From: an uncultured Alistipes sp.
Lineage (GTDB): Bacteria > Bacteroidota > Bacteroidia > Bacteroidales > Rikenellaceae
Reading direction: 5' to 3'
Assembly: GCA_944322375.1 (NCBI GenBank)
Contig: CALUOX010000014.1
Coordinates: forward strand, 1-39,415
DNA length: 39,415 nucleotides
A program made the position numbers and the translations under genes. Shown here piece after piece: positions 6,386 to 14,162 of the stretch; position 1 is the first letter of the stretch; each line of letters begins with the position of its first letter. Under the pieces are notes generated by a model. That model saw only the letters and a list, made by a program, of their open reading frames with translations, searched no databases and was not told where the DNA came from.

Positions 6386-7161
6386 CAGAACGAGGAAGCT
6401 GAAACATACGGCTGAGTTAGATTGTTTCAAGTTTTTTCTCTTTGGCAACGGCTTTCCGAAGCCGCCGGCCGGACTTTGTGCAAGGTTTGCCTGAGGCAAC
6501 TCGTCCTGACCCTGTGATGTCCGTTCGGCGGCTTGTTTTTGCGGCAGGGGAGCAGCTCTTTCGATCTTTGATTTGACTGCATCGCGTTTGGGTCGCTCGG
6601 TCTCCCGGACTTTCAGACGTGTTTGTTCGTCAGGTGCCGTCTGTCGGTGCACCGGCCGTTCGCCCCCCCCTCCCGGCAGAACGAGCCGTCTCTGGGTGTA
6701 ATCCGCTAAGAGTCAGCGATACAGGAGCCTGTCTGTATAAACATGCAGTTTATACCCTTCGGAGGAGTCCTGTCAACTGCGTTTGTGACGGGAGAAGAAA
6801 TCCGGCAGGATTCCGCATGGGCCTGTTAGGATGCGGCGCCGTGATATATGATTATCCTCGGACCGTGACGGCAGGGTGTGCCGGATCGTTGCAGTGTGCG
6901 GCGAAATTTGTGTCGGAATTTTCTTGAGAGTTTTGAAAAAAGTTCAAAAACTCGCATGCACGGTATCGGTATCGGCAGGGAGCAATACGTCGTTCTCCGG
7001 ACTCTTTTTTTTGTCGGGCTGTCTGCATGGCGGTAGAAAAAATTGATGAGATTCTTCGGAAGAATCCATTTTTTACGACGGCGATCATCCAAAGAAATTC
7101 TCATCGGTCCTGATTCCGGGAAGGAATTTGTAATTTTCCGGGTATTTATTGGGTGTATTCC
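6386..7161. other. Long intergenic region between the ars and fimbrial operons
   Basis: About 780 bp with no credible gene; open frames here have random composition. Visible structure: hairpin CGGCTT/AAGCCG near 6450-6465; eight C at 6663-6670; ACAGG-AG-CCTGT at 6721-6732 followed at once by a perfect 8-bp inverted repeat GTATAAAC/GTTTATAC (6735-6755); GAGTTTTGAA with TTCAAAAACTC near 6928-6953; and the A-tract/T-tract hairpin at 7036-7076. The AT-rich repeats would suit regulator binding but no owner can be named. Confidence 0.5.
7036..7076. terminator. Bidirectional terminator-like hairpin
   Basis: GATTCTT pairs with AAGAATC (7050-7066). A run of A lies on the left (7037-7042) and a run of T on the right (7069-7074), so the element looks like a terminator on both strands. 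It lies about 85 bp upstream of the fimbrial promoter and could insulate it from ars read-through. Confidence 0.55.
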
Positions 7162-7192
7162 TTTGATGTTTATAAAAAATGTCTTATTTTTG
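7162..7192 (+). promoter_or_regulatory. Consensus promoter of the fimbrial cluster
   Basis: TTTG at 7162-7165, a 19-nt spacer, and TATTTTTG at 7185-7192: a perfect Bacteroidota promoter. The ATG of the first fimbrial gene lies 25 nt downstream. Confidence 0.82.
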
Positions 7193-7217
7193 CATGAATC
7201 CAGCTTAATCTTTTATT

Positions 7218-8411
7218 ATGCAGAAACTGCTTTTTTCAGTGTTGCCTGCTCTCTGCGTCGCGGGCCTCTTTGCGTCATCGACAATGGCAAGGTCATTGCA
7301 CGACGTAAAAAACGACGTCTCGTCTCCCGTAGTTGCGGCGGATTCGTCGTCGATGATTCTGTTCTATTTCGAGCCGAAGACTTCCATGTTCTTTTATGAC
7401 AAAAACGAACAGGCGATTCTGAAGGCCGGAGAGATGATCAACCGGCATCGGGCCGAGATCGAGGCCGGCAAACTCTTCGTGATGGTGAACGGTTATTGTT
7501 CGTCATTCCGTACGGAGTATTCGAATTACCAGATGGCCAAACTCCGCAGCAGTCAGGTGAAGTCGTATTACATCACCAATTATGGGCTGAAAGAGGAGAA
7601 CTACATAACCCGAAACCATACGGAGTCCTATAATGGCGATGCAAACGTCGTGGCGATGTTCAAACTCGTACCGGCCGATTCCATCGAAACTTCGGAGCAG
7701 GAGGCGGCCGATTCCCGGGAGGAGGCCTCGGAGGAACCGGTGGCGGAGCAGCCGTCCGTGCAGCCGGAACCTCGGCCCGTCGAGGAGCAACCGGCGGCGC
7801 CGGTGGCGGAGAAACCCGTGCCGGAACAGCCGGAACCCGAAGTGGCCGTTGCGCCGACGGAGCAGCCGTCCGCATCGGTCGTGGAACCGCTGCAGCCCTT
7901 GACGCCGAAACCCTTGTGGGAGGATGCCCGGTGGCGCATCAAGACCAATATCCCGTTTTGGGCGCTTGTCGTGGCGAACGTGGCTGCGGAGTACCGTTTT
8001 GCCGATCACTGGTCGGTCGATGTGCCTGTATATTACAGTGCATGGACAACGGCCCGGACCTATCGCTTCCGAACCTTCTCCGTGCAGCCTTCGGTGCGAT
8101 ACTGGTTGTCACCCGACTGGAAGGGACACTTCTTCGGCGTGCATCTGACGGCCGGTCAGTTCAATATTGCGACGAACGAGAAGACCCGCTACCAGGATGC
8201 GGACGGCATGTATGGCGCAGGACTCGATTACGGCTACGCCCTCAAGTTTACGGAGAACTGGGGAATGGAGTTCAATATCGGCGCCGGTCTGATCCATACG
8301 CGGTACAACGCCTATTACAACATCGACAACGGTGAGCGCTTCGATACGCGCATCAAGAACTACTGGGGTATAACCCGTTGCGGGATATCCATCATATACA
8401 GAATTAAATAA
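7218..8411 (+). CDS. OmpA-like plus DUF3575 outer-membrane protein
   Basis: A 397-residue exported protein with three parts. After a signal peptide (about 1-24), residues about 45-150 resemble an OmpA-type peptidoglycan-associating domain (FYFEPKTSMFF, then a helix and NYQMAKLRSSQVKSYYI). Residues about 155-232 are a Pro/Glu-rich linker with many PEQP/VEEQ steps. The rest (WRIKTNIPFW onward) is a beta-rich DUF3575-type barrel ending in the aromatic-containing CGISIIYRIK. DUF3575 proteins regularly accompany Bacteroidales fimbrillin genes and probably sit in the outer membrane. The usual OmpA order (barrel first, anchor second) is reversed. It is first in the operon, 10 nt before the next gene. 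Confidence 0.75.
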   Translation: MQKLLFSVLPALCVAGLFASSTMARSLHDVKNDVSSPVVAADSSSMILFYFEPKTSMFFYDKNEQAILKAGEMINRHRAEIEAGKLFVMVNGYCSSFRTEYSNYQMAKLRSSQVKSYYITNYGLKEENYITRNHTESYNGDANVVAMFKLVPADSIETSEQEAADSREEASEEPVAEQPSVQPEPRPVEEQPAAPVAEKPVPEQPEPEVAVAPTEQPSASVVEPLQPLTPKPLWEDARWRIKTNIPFWALVVANVAAEYRFADHWSVDVPVYYSAWTTARTYRFRTFSVQPSVRYWLSPDWKGHFFGVHLTAGQFNIATNEKTRYQDADGMYGAGLDYGYALKFTENWGMEFNIGAGLIHTRYNAYYNIDNGERFDTRIKNYWGITRCGISIIYRIK

Positions 8412-8421
8412 GGAGTACGGT

Positions 8422-9438
8422 ATGAAAACGTTCTCATTCGGAATATCGGCCCTGTCGGCGGCTCTGTTGGCCGTTTCATGCGTCCACGAGTATCCTGAGG
8501 CCCCGTCGGTCGATCCCACGTTGATCGATACCAGGATCACGTTGAAAACCGAGCCGGCTTTTACCCACAGCTCAATCCTCGGCTCGCGCGGCGATGAATC
8601 CGGTTACAACTTCATGTATTACGTTGTCGAGCTCCACGAGGATCAGTATGGTGCGAATCCGTTGATCCGCCGCGAGATCGGCGTGCGGAAGGATGCCGAC
8701 GGATCGGCTACGGTGGCTCTCGACGAGCAGCTCCATGCCGGATCCTACAAGGGCGTGGCGTATGCCGTGGCGGCAAAGGATACGGACGGTACGGGCCGAA
8801 TCTTCATGCTTGACGATCTGACGAGTATCGGTTACGGTGACACTTATCCCGGAAATACCGATGCCAAGGAGAGTTATGAGGTGCGGTTCGATCTGGATCT
8901 CCCCGCTGATGTGTGGTTGTCGTCGCATGAATCGACGCAACAGCTTCAGAGCCCGATGGGCAGCGTGGAGGTGATCAGCACCGATGCGGTGGAGTTCGTG
9001 CAGCATGAGATCGCCCGGCTCGAAAGCCTGAATCAGAAAGGTCCCGACTCGCGGGCGGAGATCGAGTGGAGCAACTATCATGTCAAATGGAGTTTCGACA
9101 TGTATTATCCGATCAGTTACAATGTCTATACCGGGTTGCCCAACAAAGCTGAACGGGAAGTGTCGTTCATGGCCGACATCGTGCCGCAGAACGATACGGA
9201 AGCGTCTCTCGGTTTTGACTACATCTTCGTGAACGGACAAAAGTCGCAGGTGTCGCTTACGCTGCAGCTTTATGACAAGGACAACACCCTGCTCAATGTC
9301 TATTCCGGAATCGAGGTGCCCATTGAACGCGGCAAGACGACAATCATCCGGGGCGAATACCTGACCAATCGCAAGGAGCCCGGAATCGGCATCGATCCCG
9401 GATTCGACGGCGACATCACGATTGTCCTGCCCGACTGA
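8422..9438 (+). CDS. Fimbrillin-like lipoprotein (FimB/Mfa2 or DUF6562 type)
   Basis: A 338-residue lipoprotein with signal peptide and lipobox LLAVSC. The rest is beta-rich, with the pattern LGFDYIFVNGQ, an amphipathic strand, then VPIERGKTTIIRGEYLTNR and a final DPGFDGDI motif. The last two genes of the cluster share this layout (FDYIFAPQ, IPAQRNYRTLVSGNLL and DPEFEEGDI in the largest one), so the three look like diverged paralogues. In type V pili of Bacteroidales, such lipoproteins are exported, acylated and then assembled as anchor, stalk or tip. This one, first after the DUF3575 gene, is the best candidate for the anchor, but this is positional inference. Confidence 0.65.
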   Translation: MKTFSFGISALSAALLAVSCVHEYPEAPSVDPTLIDTRITLKTEPAFTHSSILGSRGDESGYNFMYYVVELHEDQYGANPLIRREIGVRKDADGSATVALDEQLHAGSYKGVAYAVAAKDTDGTGRIFMLDDLTSIGYGDTYPGNTDAKESYEVRFDLDLPADVWLSSHESTQQLQSPMGSVEVISTDAVEFVQHEIARLESLNQKGPDSRAEIEWSNYHVKWSFDMYYPISYNVYTGLPNKAEREVSFMADIVPQNDTEASLGFDYIFVNGQKSQVSLTLQLYDKDNTLLNVYSGIEVPIERGKTTIIRGEYLTNRKEPGIGIDPGFDGDITIVLPD

Positions 9439-9631
9439 TGCCCGGTCCGAAGCTCTGCCCGATGAAGAGACGAGCCTGGACCCGACCCTGGCCCTGGACC
9501 CGACCCTGAGTCCGTTCCGATCCCGACGCTGAATGGCGTTCGACCCCGATCCGAACGCACGCTGGATCCTGACCCGGAACACGGTCCCGATCTTAAACCC
9601 GAACCTGAATGAGAATCTGAACCCGAACAGA
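9439..9631. repeat. Degenerate CCCGA-rich repeat between fimbrial genes
   Basis: The gap between two fimbrial genes consists largely of CCCGA/CCTGA steps about every 6 nt. It includes a perfect 16-bp direct repeat (CCTGGACCCGACCCTG at 9475-9490 and 9493-9508, period 18). An in-frame extension of the next gene would translate it as Asn-Pro-Asn-Leu-like low-complexity sequence, but that would place the signal peptide internally, so I treat it as untranslated. Confidence 0.7.
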
Positions 9632-10495
9632 ATGAAACCCATGAAACGATACCTTTTATTGTTTGTTTGGCTTTTTGCTGCAGCGGCATGCAGCCGTGAA
9701 GAGTCCGGCCCGATGGAGACGGATGAATCCGTCAATATCGATCTTTCGGTCGGCGTTGTGTCGGACTATACCCGAGCCGGAGCCGACGAGACGGTTGTCG
9801 CCGACCGCTGCATCCTTGAAATCTACAATGCCGACGGAACCCTCTATCCGGAGGGGCGCCTGATCGCTCCGATTGAGGAGAACGGTACCTGCACGTTCCA
9901 TCCGGCGGTCGTTTCGGGCCGAAGTTACCGGTTTGTGCTCTGGGCCGACAAGTCCGGAGCGGCTTTGGCCGACGACCTGCATTACATCACTTCGAACGGT
10001 CTGCGCAACATCACCATCGACCGGTCCCGGTTCGCCTTGTGCGACATGAATCTCGATGCATACAGTGCCGTGGTTGACTTCCCGGCGGACGGCGGACGGT
10101 TTCTCTCGGCAACGTTACAGCGTGCCGTTTGCCGTTTGAACGTCTCGAGCGGATTCCGACCCGGGCAGACGGGGCCGTTGTCCGTGAATGTCGCATTTCC
10201 GGACGTGGATACGACATTTGATGCCTTGACGGGAGCGGTCGGAGAAGGCGCGGCCTTGCAGGGCGGTGCGACGTTGCAGATCGCATCGACGGAGGAGCCG
10301 GTCTCCTGGTTCGTCTATCTTCCGGCACCCGCAGGAGCGGGACTCCGGACAATCGATTTCAACATGACGGCTGCGTGGCGCGGAGAGACGACTCCGGTCT
10401 TCTCGTATGCCTTTGAGCAGATCCCTCTGCAACGCAATTATCGCGTACAGGTTGTGAGACCCGCTTCGGGAACCACCTCCGTCCGTATGGAATAA
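9632..10495 (+). CDS. Fimbrillin-like lipoprotein, FimB/Mfa2-like, short form
   Basis: A 287-residue lipoprotein from the ATG at 9632 (an alternative ATG lies 9 nt further on). The signal peptide ends in FAAAACS, with lipidated Cys at about residue 21. It has early strands with VADRCILEIYNADGTLY, a central FRPGQTGPLSVNVAFPDVD segment and a late IPLQRNYRVQVV strand matching the IPAQRNYRT strand of the next gene. Unlike its two relatives it stops right after this strand and lacks the DPxF-GDI tail. The open frame extends upstream to 9533 through the repeat region, but the signal peptide decides the start. Probably a pilus minor subunit or anchor. Confidence 0.65.
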   Translation: MKPMKRYLLLFVWLFAAAACSREESGPMETDESVNIDLSVGVVSDYTRAGADETVVADRCILEIYNADGTLYPEGRLIAPIEENGTCTFHPAVVSGRSYRFVLWADKSGAALADDLHYITSNGLRNITIDRSRFALCDMNLDAYSAVVDFPADGGRFLSATLQRAVCRLNVSSGFRPGQTGPLSVNVAFPDVDTTFDALTGAVGEGAALQGGATLQIASTEEPVSWFVYLPAPAGAGLRTIDFNMTAAWRGETTPVFSYAFEQIPLQRNYRVQVVRPASGTTSVRME

Positions 10496-10562
10496 CCGGA
10501 TCCGGTAGAACAGGGGGAGGAGAAAAAATGATATTGAGAAACTACAAAACAAATAAATATAA

Positions 10563-12416
10563 ATGAAGAAATTACTTCTCTTTGCGGCCATGGCCCTGAT
10601 GGGAATGACCGCCTGCCAGCAGGCAGAAGAGACGTCCGGCGCAGCATCGGGCGAAGTGGACGTGATGGTTACGACGACCCTGCCGGCCGAAATGGGCCTG
10701 ACCCGTGCTGCGGGTGACGGAACGTCGATCAACCGTTGTATCATGGAGATCTACCTCGACGGTACGCTTTATGGCAGCCGCAAGGTGGCAAGCGTTGCCA
10801 ATTTGAAGGCCACCTTCTCGGTGCGTCTGATTGCCGGCGAGACCTATGACCTGGTCTTCTGGGCAGACTGTGCCAACGGAACGACTCCGGAAGACTTCAC
10901 GGACAAACACTACTCCACGACGACATTGTCGAACGTGACGATTGCGGATGTAGCGACCTATACGGGTAACGACGATACGCGCGATGCCTTCTTCGGGAAG
11001 ACGCAGGTCGTAGCGGATCAGACGCAGGCCGTTTCGGTAACGCTGAAACGTCCGTTCGGCCAGATCAATGTGCAGACGCTGGACATGGCGGATGTACCGG
11101 CGGCCCAGCAGCCGACGTCGGTGAAGATTGCCTTTGAGTCGGTTCCGACGGGAATCAATCTGTTGACGGGCGAGTTGTTAACGGACTCGAAGAGTGCGGT
11201 GGCGTATTCGACCGCGGCGCCGCTGGTGGACAATACCAACAATGCGGGCAAGTTGACGTTTGACTACATCTTTGCACCGCAGACCGCTGGTGAGCAGTAC
11301 CTGGCAAACTTCACGATGTCGTTCTACGGAGCGGGGGATGCAAAGGTTGCATCGGATTATGTCTTCACGAGCATCCCTGCTCAGCGCAACTACCGGACGC
11401 TGGTATCGGGCAATCTGCTGACGAAGAAGGCAGACGTGACCGTTACGGTCGATCCGGAGTTTGAGGAGGGCGATATCGAACACGAGATCGTCGAGGTTTC
11501 CAATCCGGATGATCTTCTCAGTAACATCGAGAATGGCGGTTCGGTTCGTCTGGGCTGCGACATGGAGCTGGATGAATCGATTGTCGTATCGGGCAATTCG
11601 GCAGCAATCGACCTGAACGGGAAAACGTTGACGGCCGGAGCAATCATCATGAATGCCCGTGGCGGCGAGTTGTCGATCGAGAACGGTAAGATCGTTGCCA
11701 ACGAAATGTCTTCTGCCGCAAGTACCATCTTCAATGCTGAAGCGAATGGCGTTATTACGCTGGATGGCGTTACGGTCGAGACAAACGGTACGGTTGTAGG
11801 TCCGGCAACGGCTGCTGAAGGTGACAACAGTACGGTTGTCGTCAAGAACTCTACGATCAAATGCGGTGCGTACGCAGTGGCAACGAATGCTTCGGCGCCG
11901 GCTCCCAAGAATGTGAAGATCGTACTTGAGAACTCGACACTGGAAGGAGATACGCCGATCTGTGTGAATATCCCCTGCGATTTCACGATGGACGGGTGTA
12001 CGGTGATCGGCGGAATGCAGGCCATGATGCTGCGCGGCGGCACGGCGACGATCAGCAACAGCACGCTGACGTTCGATACGACCAACAGCTTTAAAGATGA
12101 GGCCGATGCAAAGTCGTTCGCAGACTACTTCCTGACCTCGAACTGGGGCAGTGGTAACATGGTGAACCTTTCGGCTCTGACCGTCGGCAACAAGGCTCCG
12201 AACGCTTATCAGTATCCGACCGTGTTGAATCTGGTGAAGACGACCGTTGAGACTGTCGGCACCTATGCTTCGCTCTTCCCGGCGATGTATGTCTGGGCTA
12301 ACGAGGGTGAAGGTCTCGGCGTGACGATTACCTATGACAATGATTGTTCGTTTACGGGCGGCATAACCTATGGTAATGACGGCAAGAACATTACGGTAAA
12401 CGGCCAAGCCCAGTAA
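10563..12416 (+). CDS. Fimbrillin-like lipoprotein with beta-helix-like C-terminal half
   Basis: A 617-residue lipoprotein (signal MKKLLLFAAMALMGMTAC, lipidated Cys18). Residues about 30-295 form the fimbrillin-like part shared with the two genes upstream: MGLTRAAGDG, NRCIMEIYLDG, FGQINVQTLD, LTFDYIFAPQ, FTSIPAQRNYRTLVSGNLL. Residues about 310-617 are different: short Asn/Gly/Thr-rich strands about every 20-25 residues (IDLNGKTL, LSIENGKI, ITLDGVTVETNGT, VVVKNSTIKC, IVLENSTLEG, FTMDGCTVIGG, ATISNSTLTF), the look of a right-handed parallel beta-helix. This suggests a fimbrial base with an adhesive or carbohydrate-binding distal part. A strong terminator follows 43 nt after the stop. Confidence 0.7.
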   Translation: MKKLLLFAAMALMGMTACQQAEETSGAASGEVDVMVTTTLPAEMGLTRAAGDGTSINRCIMEIYLDGTLYGSRKVASVANLKATFSVRLIAGETYDLVFWADCANGTTPEDFTDKHYSTTTLSNVTIADVATYTGNDDTRDAFFGKTQVVADQTQAVSVTLKRPFGQINVQTLDMADVPAAQQPTSVKIAFESVPTGINLLTGELLTDSKSAVAYSTAAPLVDNTNNAGKLTFDYIFAPQTAGEQYLANFTMSFYGAGDAKVASDYVFTSIPAQRNYRTLVSGNLLTKKADVTVTVDPEFEEGDIEHEIVEVSNPDDLLSNIENGGSVRLGCDMELDESIVVSGNSAAIDLNGKTLTAGAIIMNARGGELSIENGKIVANEMSSAASTIFNAEANGVITLDGVTVETNGTVVGPATAAEGDNSTVVVKNSTIKCGAYAVATNASAPAPKNVKIVLENSTLEGDTPICVNIPCDFTMDGCTVIGGMQAMMLRGGTATISNSTLTFDTTNSFKDEADAKSFADYFLTSNWGSGNMVNLSALTVGNKAPNAYQYPTVLNLVKTTVETVGTYASLFPAMYVWANEGEGLGVTITYDNDCSFTGGITYGNDGKNITVNGQAQ

Positions 12417-12459
12417 TCCGTCAGCGCGGCAATCGCGCAATGATGACACCATCATGTTT

Positions 12460-12494
12460 GAACGATCGGCCGTCACCGGCCGATCGTTCCGTTT
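12460..12494 (+). terminator. Terminator of the fimbrial cluster
   Basis: A perfect 13-bp stem (12460-12472 with 12477-12489, GAACGATCGGCCG type) with loop TCAC. The following T content is modest (CGTTTCG), so it may act as a strong hairpin with a weak U-run. Confidence 0.65.
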
Positions 12495-12502
12495 CGATGG
12501 GG

Positions 12503-12561
12503 ACAACGATAGGACCCGCATGCTCTACATTTACGTTGAGCCGGCGGGTCCCGATCGTTGT
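12503..12561. repeat. Long-armed inverted repeat
   Basis: ACAACGAT plus GGACCCGC (12503-12519) is complementary to GCGGGTCC plus ATCGTTGT (12544-12561), 16 pairs with a 1-nt versus 2-nt bulge and a 24-nt loop. It lies between the fimbrial terminator and the 3' end of the convergent HdeD-like gene. No T-run follows on either strand, so it is not a standard terminator. Confidence 0.7.
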
Positions 12562-12590
12562 TTCAGGTGAGACTGTTGTTCCTGCGTATG

Positions 12591-13199
12591 TCAGTTGATG
12601 ACTTCTGCGTCGATTACGTCGTTGTCAGATTCATCGAAACGTTTGTTGATCTTTCGCCATTTCAAGGCAAGTACGATACGAAAGGCTCCGTATAGAATGC
12701 AGGAGATTCCGATGTAGGCAAGAATGAAAATGCCGCCGTATATGGGTGCACTCAAGAACAAGAAGGCGCACAGCAGACTTAAAATATTGCATGCCAGCAT
12801 CCAGCCCCAGCCGATAATGTCGAGCTCCGACAGCACGCAGGATTCGCAAATCCCGAGAATGGACTGGAACAGCATCCAAAAACCGATGATGTAGATCAGC
12901 ATCGTCGCAATAAGCGGCAGCGGCAGCAGCATGAGCCATATGCCAAGCAGTATCTCCAAAATGCCGCGGGCCAATCCCCAGCCCCAACTGTTGTTCCAAT
13001 GCCGGTTGGTCAGGGCCCATACGACGTTGAAAATGCCGCCGGATAGAAGCACAATGATGAAGAATACGGTCATTGCGGCGATGGAATCCGCCGGGACAAC
13101 AAAACAGGCTAATCCGGCCGCAATACTCAGTAATCCGGTGATCAATGAGATCCACCAATGCCTGAAGAGCTTTTTCGAAGGGTGAGTTATCTGCAACAT
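12591..13199 (-). CDS. HdeD-like (DUF308) integral membrane protein
   Basis: A 202-residue protein with six transmembrane helices in three pairs, the HdeD/DUF308 layout: WWISLITGLLSIAAGL, MTVFFIIVLLSGGIFNVVWAL, GLARGILEILLGIWLML, then MLIYIIGFWMLFQSILGI, GWGWMLACNILSLLCAFL and GIFILAYIGISCILYGAFRI. The C-terminal tail is charged (KINKRFDESDNDVIDAEVIN) and cytoplasmic. In E. coli HdeD supports acid resistance at high cell density; the biochemical function is unknown, and Bacteroidota members are only named by homology. It is divergent from the AraC-type gene, sharing a gap of about 115 bp, so that regulator may control it. Confidence 0.85.
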   Translation of the reverse strand: MLQITHPSKKLFRHWWISLITGLLSIAAGLACFVVPADSIAAMTVFFIIVLLSGGIFNVVWALTNRHWNNSWGWGLARGILEILLGIWLMLLPLPLIATMLIYIIGFWMLFQSILGICESCVLSELDIIGWGWMLACNILSLLCAFLFLSAPIYGGIFILAYIGISCILYGAFRIVLALKWRKINKRFDESDNDVIDAEVIN

Positions 13200-13222
13200 G
13201 TCTATTGTTTTTTGTGACTGTA

Positions 13223-13230
13223 CAAATATA
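13223..13230 (-). promoter_or_regulatory. -7 promoter box of the HdeD-like gene
   Basis: The minus strand reads TATATTTG (exact TAnnTTTG), ending 23 nt before the ATG at 13199. The -33 region is not convincing. Confidence 0.55.
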
Positions 13231-13298
13231 ACCGGTTAAAATCGTTTTTCGATCTCCTCTCCATGTCTGAAAATGTGCAATATTTCGTATATTCGCTT

Positions 13299-13306
13299 CA
13301 TATTTG
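13299..13306 (+). promoter_or_regulatory. -7 promoter box of the AraC-type gene
   Basis: CATATTTG, one base off TAnnTTTG, ending 8 nt before the ATG at 13315. This supports the 13315 start over the upstream ATG at 13273, and implies a very short or absent 5' leader. Confidence 0.4.
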
Positions 13307-13314
13307 CCGAACTG

Positions 13315-14157
13315 ATGGATATACGTAAAATAAGTGCCGAAGAACTTAAAGTCGGGAGCTTTGCTTTCATGGATCTGAACCGCTCCGTGGAGATCGAATG
13401 GCAAGGACAGCCCGTATTGTTCGATGGTGCGGTTTTCGGTTTCTGTATGCGGGGAGAGTTTGCTTTCCGTATCAATTATCGGGAGTTCCGGGTCGCTGCC
13501 GGAGAGATGTTCGTAAGTCTGCCTCGACATTTGTTCTCCGCTCTCGACGTTTCACCCGATGCTGAACTGAAACTGCTCCTTGTCTCCTCCGATTTTCTCT
13601 ATGCTCTGCCCGTTTCGTTCGGCTTCGATTGGCTGCGTCGCGTCGAGACTTCGCCATGCCTGAAACCCGATGCCAAAACCTTGAAGGATCTGGTCGGTCT
13701 GTATGCCGTTATGGAACGGTATGATGCATCGGACGATAACACCCGGCAAATTAGGGATGCGTTGATGTTGCCCTTTTTGTTGATCATCATCTCTTCGATC
13801 GAATGTCGCGGTGCTGAAGGAGGACTGCAATCCATCTCCCGTTCGGAACTCCTTGTACGACGGTTTTTCGATCTGTTGTCGCAGTGCGCCGAGATTCAGC
13901 GGAAGGTGTCGTTTTATGCCGACAGGCTGTGCGTTACGCCGAAAAACCTTTCGGTGACCGTAAAAAATACCACAGGACGTACTCCTCAGGAGTGGATAAA
14001 TGAAGCTGTCGTTGTCATGGCCAAGCACAATCTGAGGACAACCGATCTTTCGGTGTTTCAGATCTCCGAGAAACTGCATTTTGCAACAGCCTCGACATTC
14101 GTCCGTTTTTTCAGGCAGCATACGGGGCTTACGCCTCTGGAATTTCGCAGAAGATGA
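13315..14157 (+). CDS. AraC-family transcriptional regulator
   Basis: A 280-residue protein. The N-terminal part (about 1-130) is a cupin-like sensor region (VGSFAFMDLNRSVEIEW, FCMRGEFAFRINYREFRVAAGEMFVSLP). The C-terminal 100 residues form the double helix-turn-helix: a first one around VSFYADRLCVTPKNLSVTVK followed by GRTPQEWINE, a second around SVFQISEKLHFATASTFVRF and the terminal FRQHTGLTPLEFRR. The effector is unknown. It is divergent from the HdeD-like gene and its stop codon lies 5 bp from the stop of the convergent ftsH gene, with no room for a terminator. Starting at 13315 removes an AT-rich, promoter-like N-terminal extension. Confidence 0.88.
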   Translation: MDIRKISAEELKVGSFAFMDLNRSVEIEWQGQPVLFDGAVFGFCMRGEFAFRINYREFRVAAGEMFVSLPRHLFSALDVSPDAELKLLLVSSDFLYALPVSFGFDWLRRVETSPCLKPDAKTLKDLVGLYAVMERYDASDDNTRQIRDALMLPFLLIIISSIECRGAEGGLQSISRSELLVRRFFDLLSQCAEIQRKVSFYADRLCVTPKNLSVTVKNTTGRTPQEWINEAVVVMAKHNLRTTDLSVFQISEKLHFATASTFVRFFRQHTGLTPLEFRRR

Positions 14158-14162
14158 CTCCC

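Noticed and set aside
6203..6652. Minus-strand frame downstream of the ArsP-like gene
   Set aside because: It overlaps the permease 3' end, has random polar composition and no promoter.
12631..13530. Minus-strand frame of 299 codons spanning the HdeD-like gene and the AraC-type start
   Set aside because: It covers two real genes in other frames; the HdeD helices and AraC motifs explain the DNA better.
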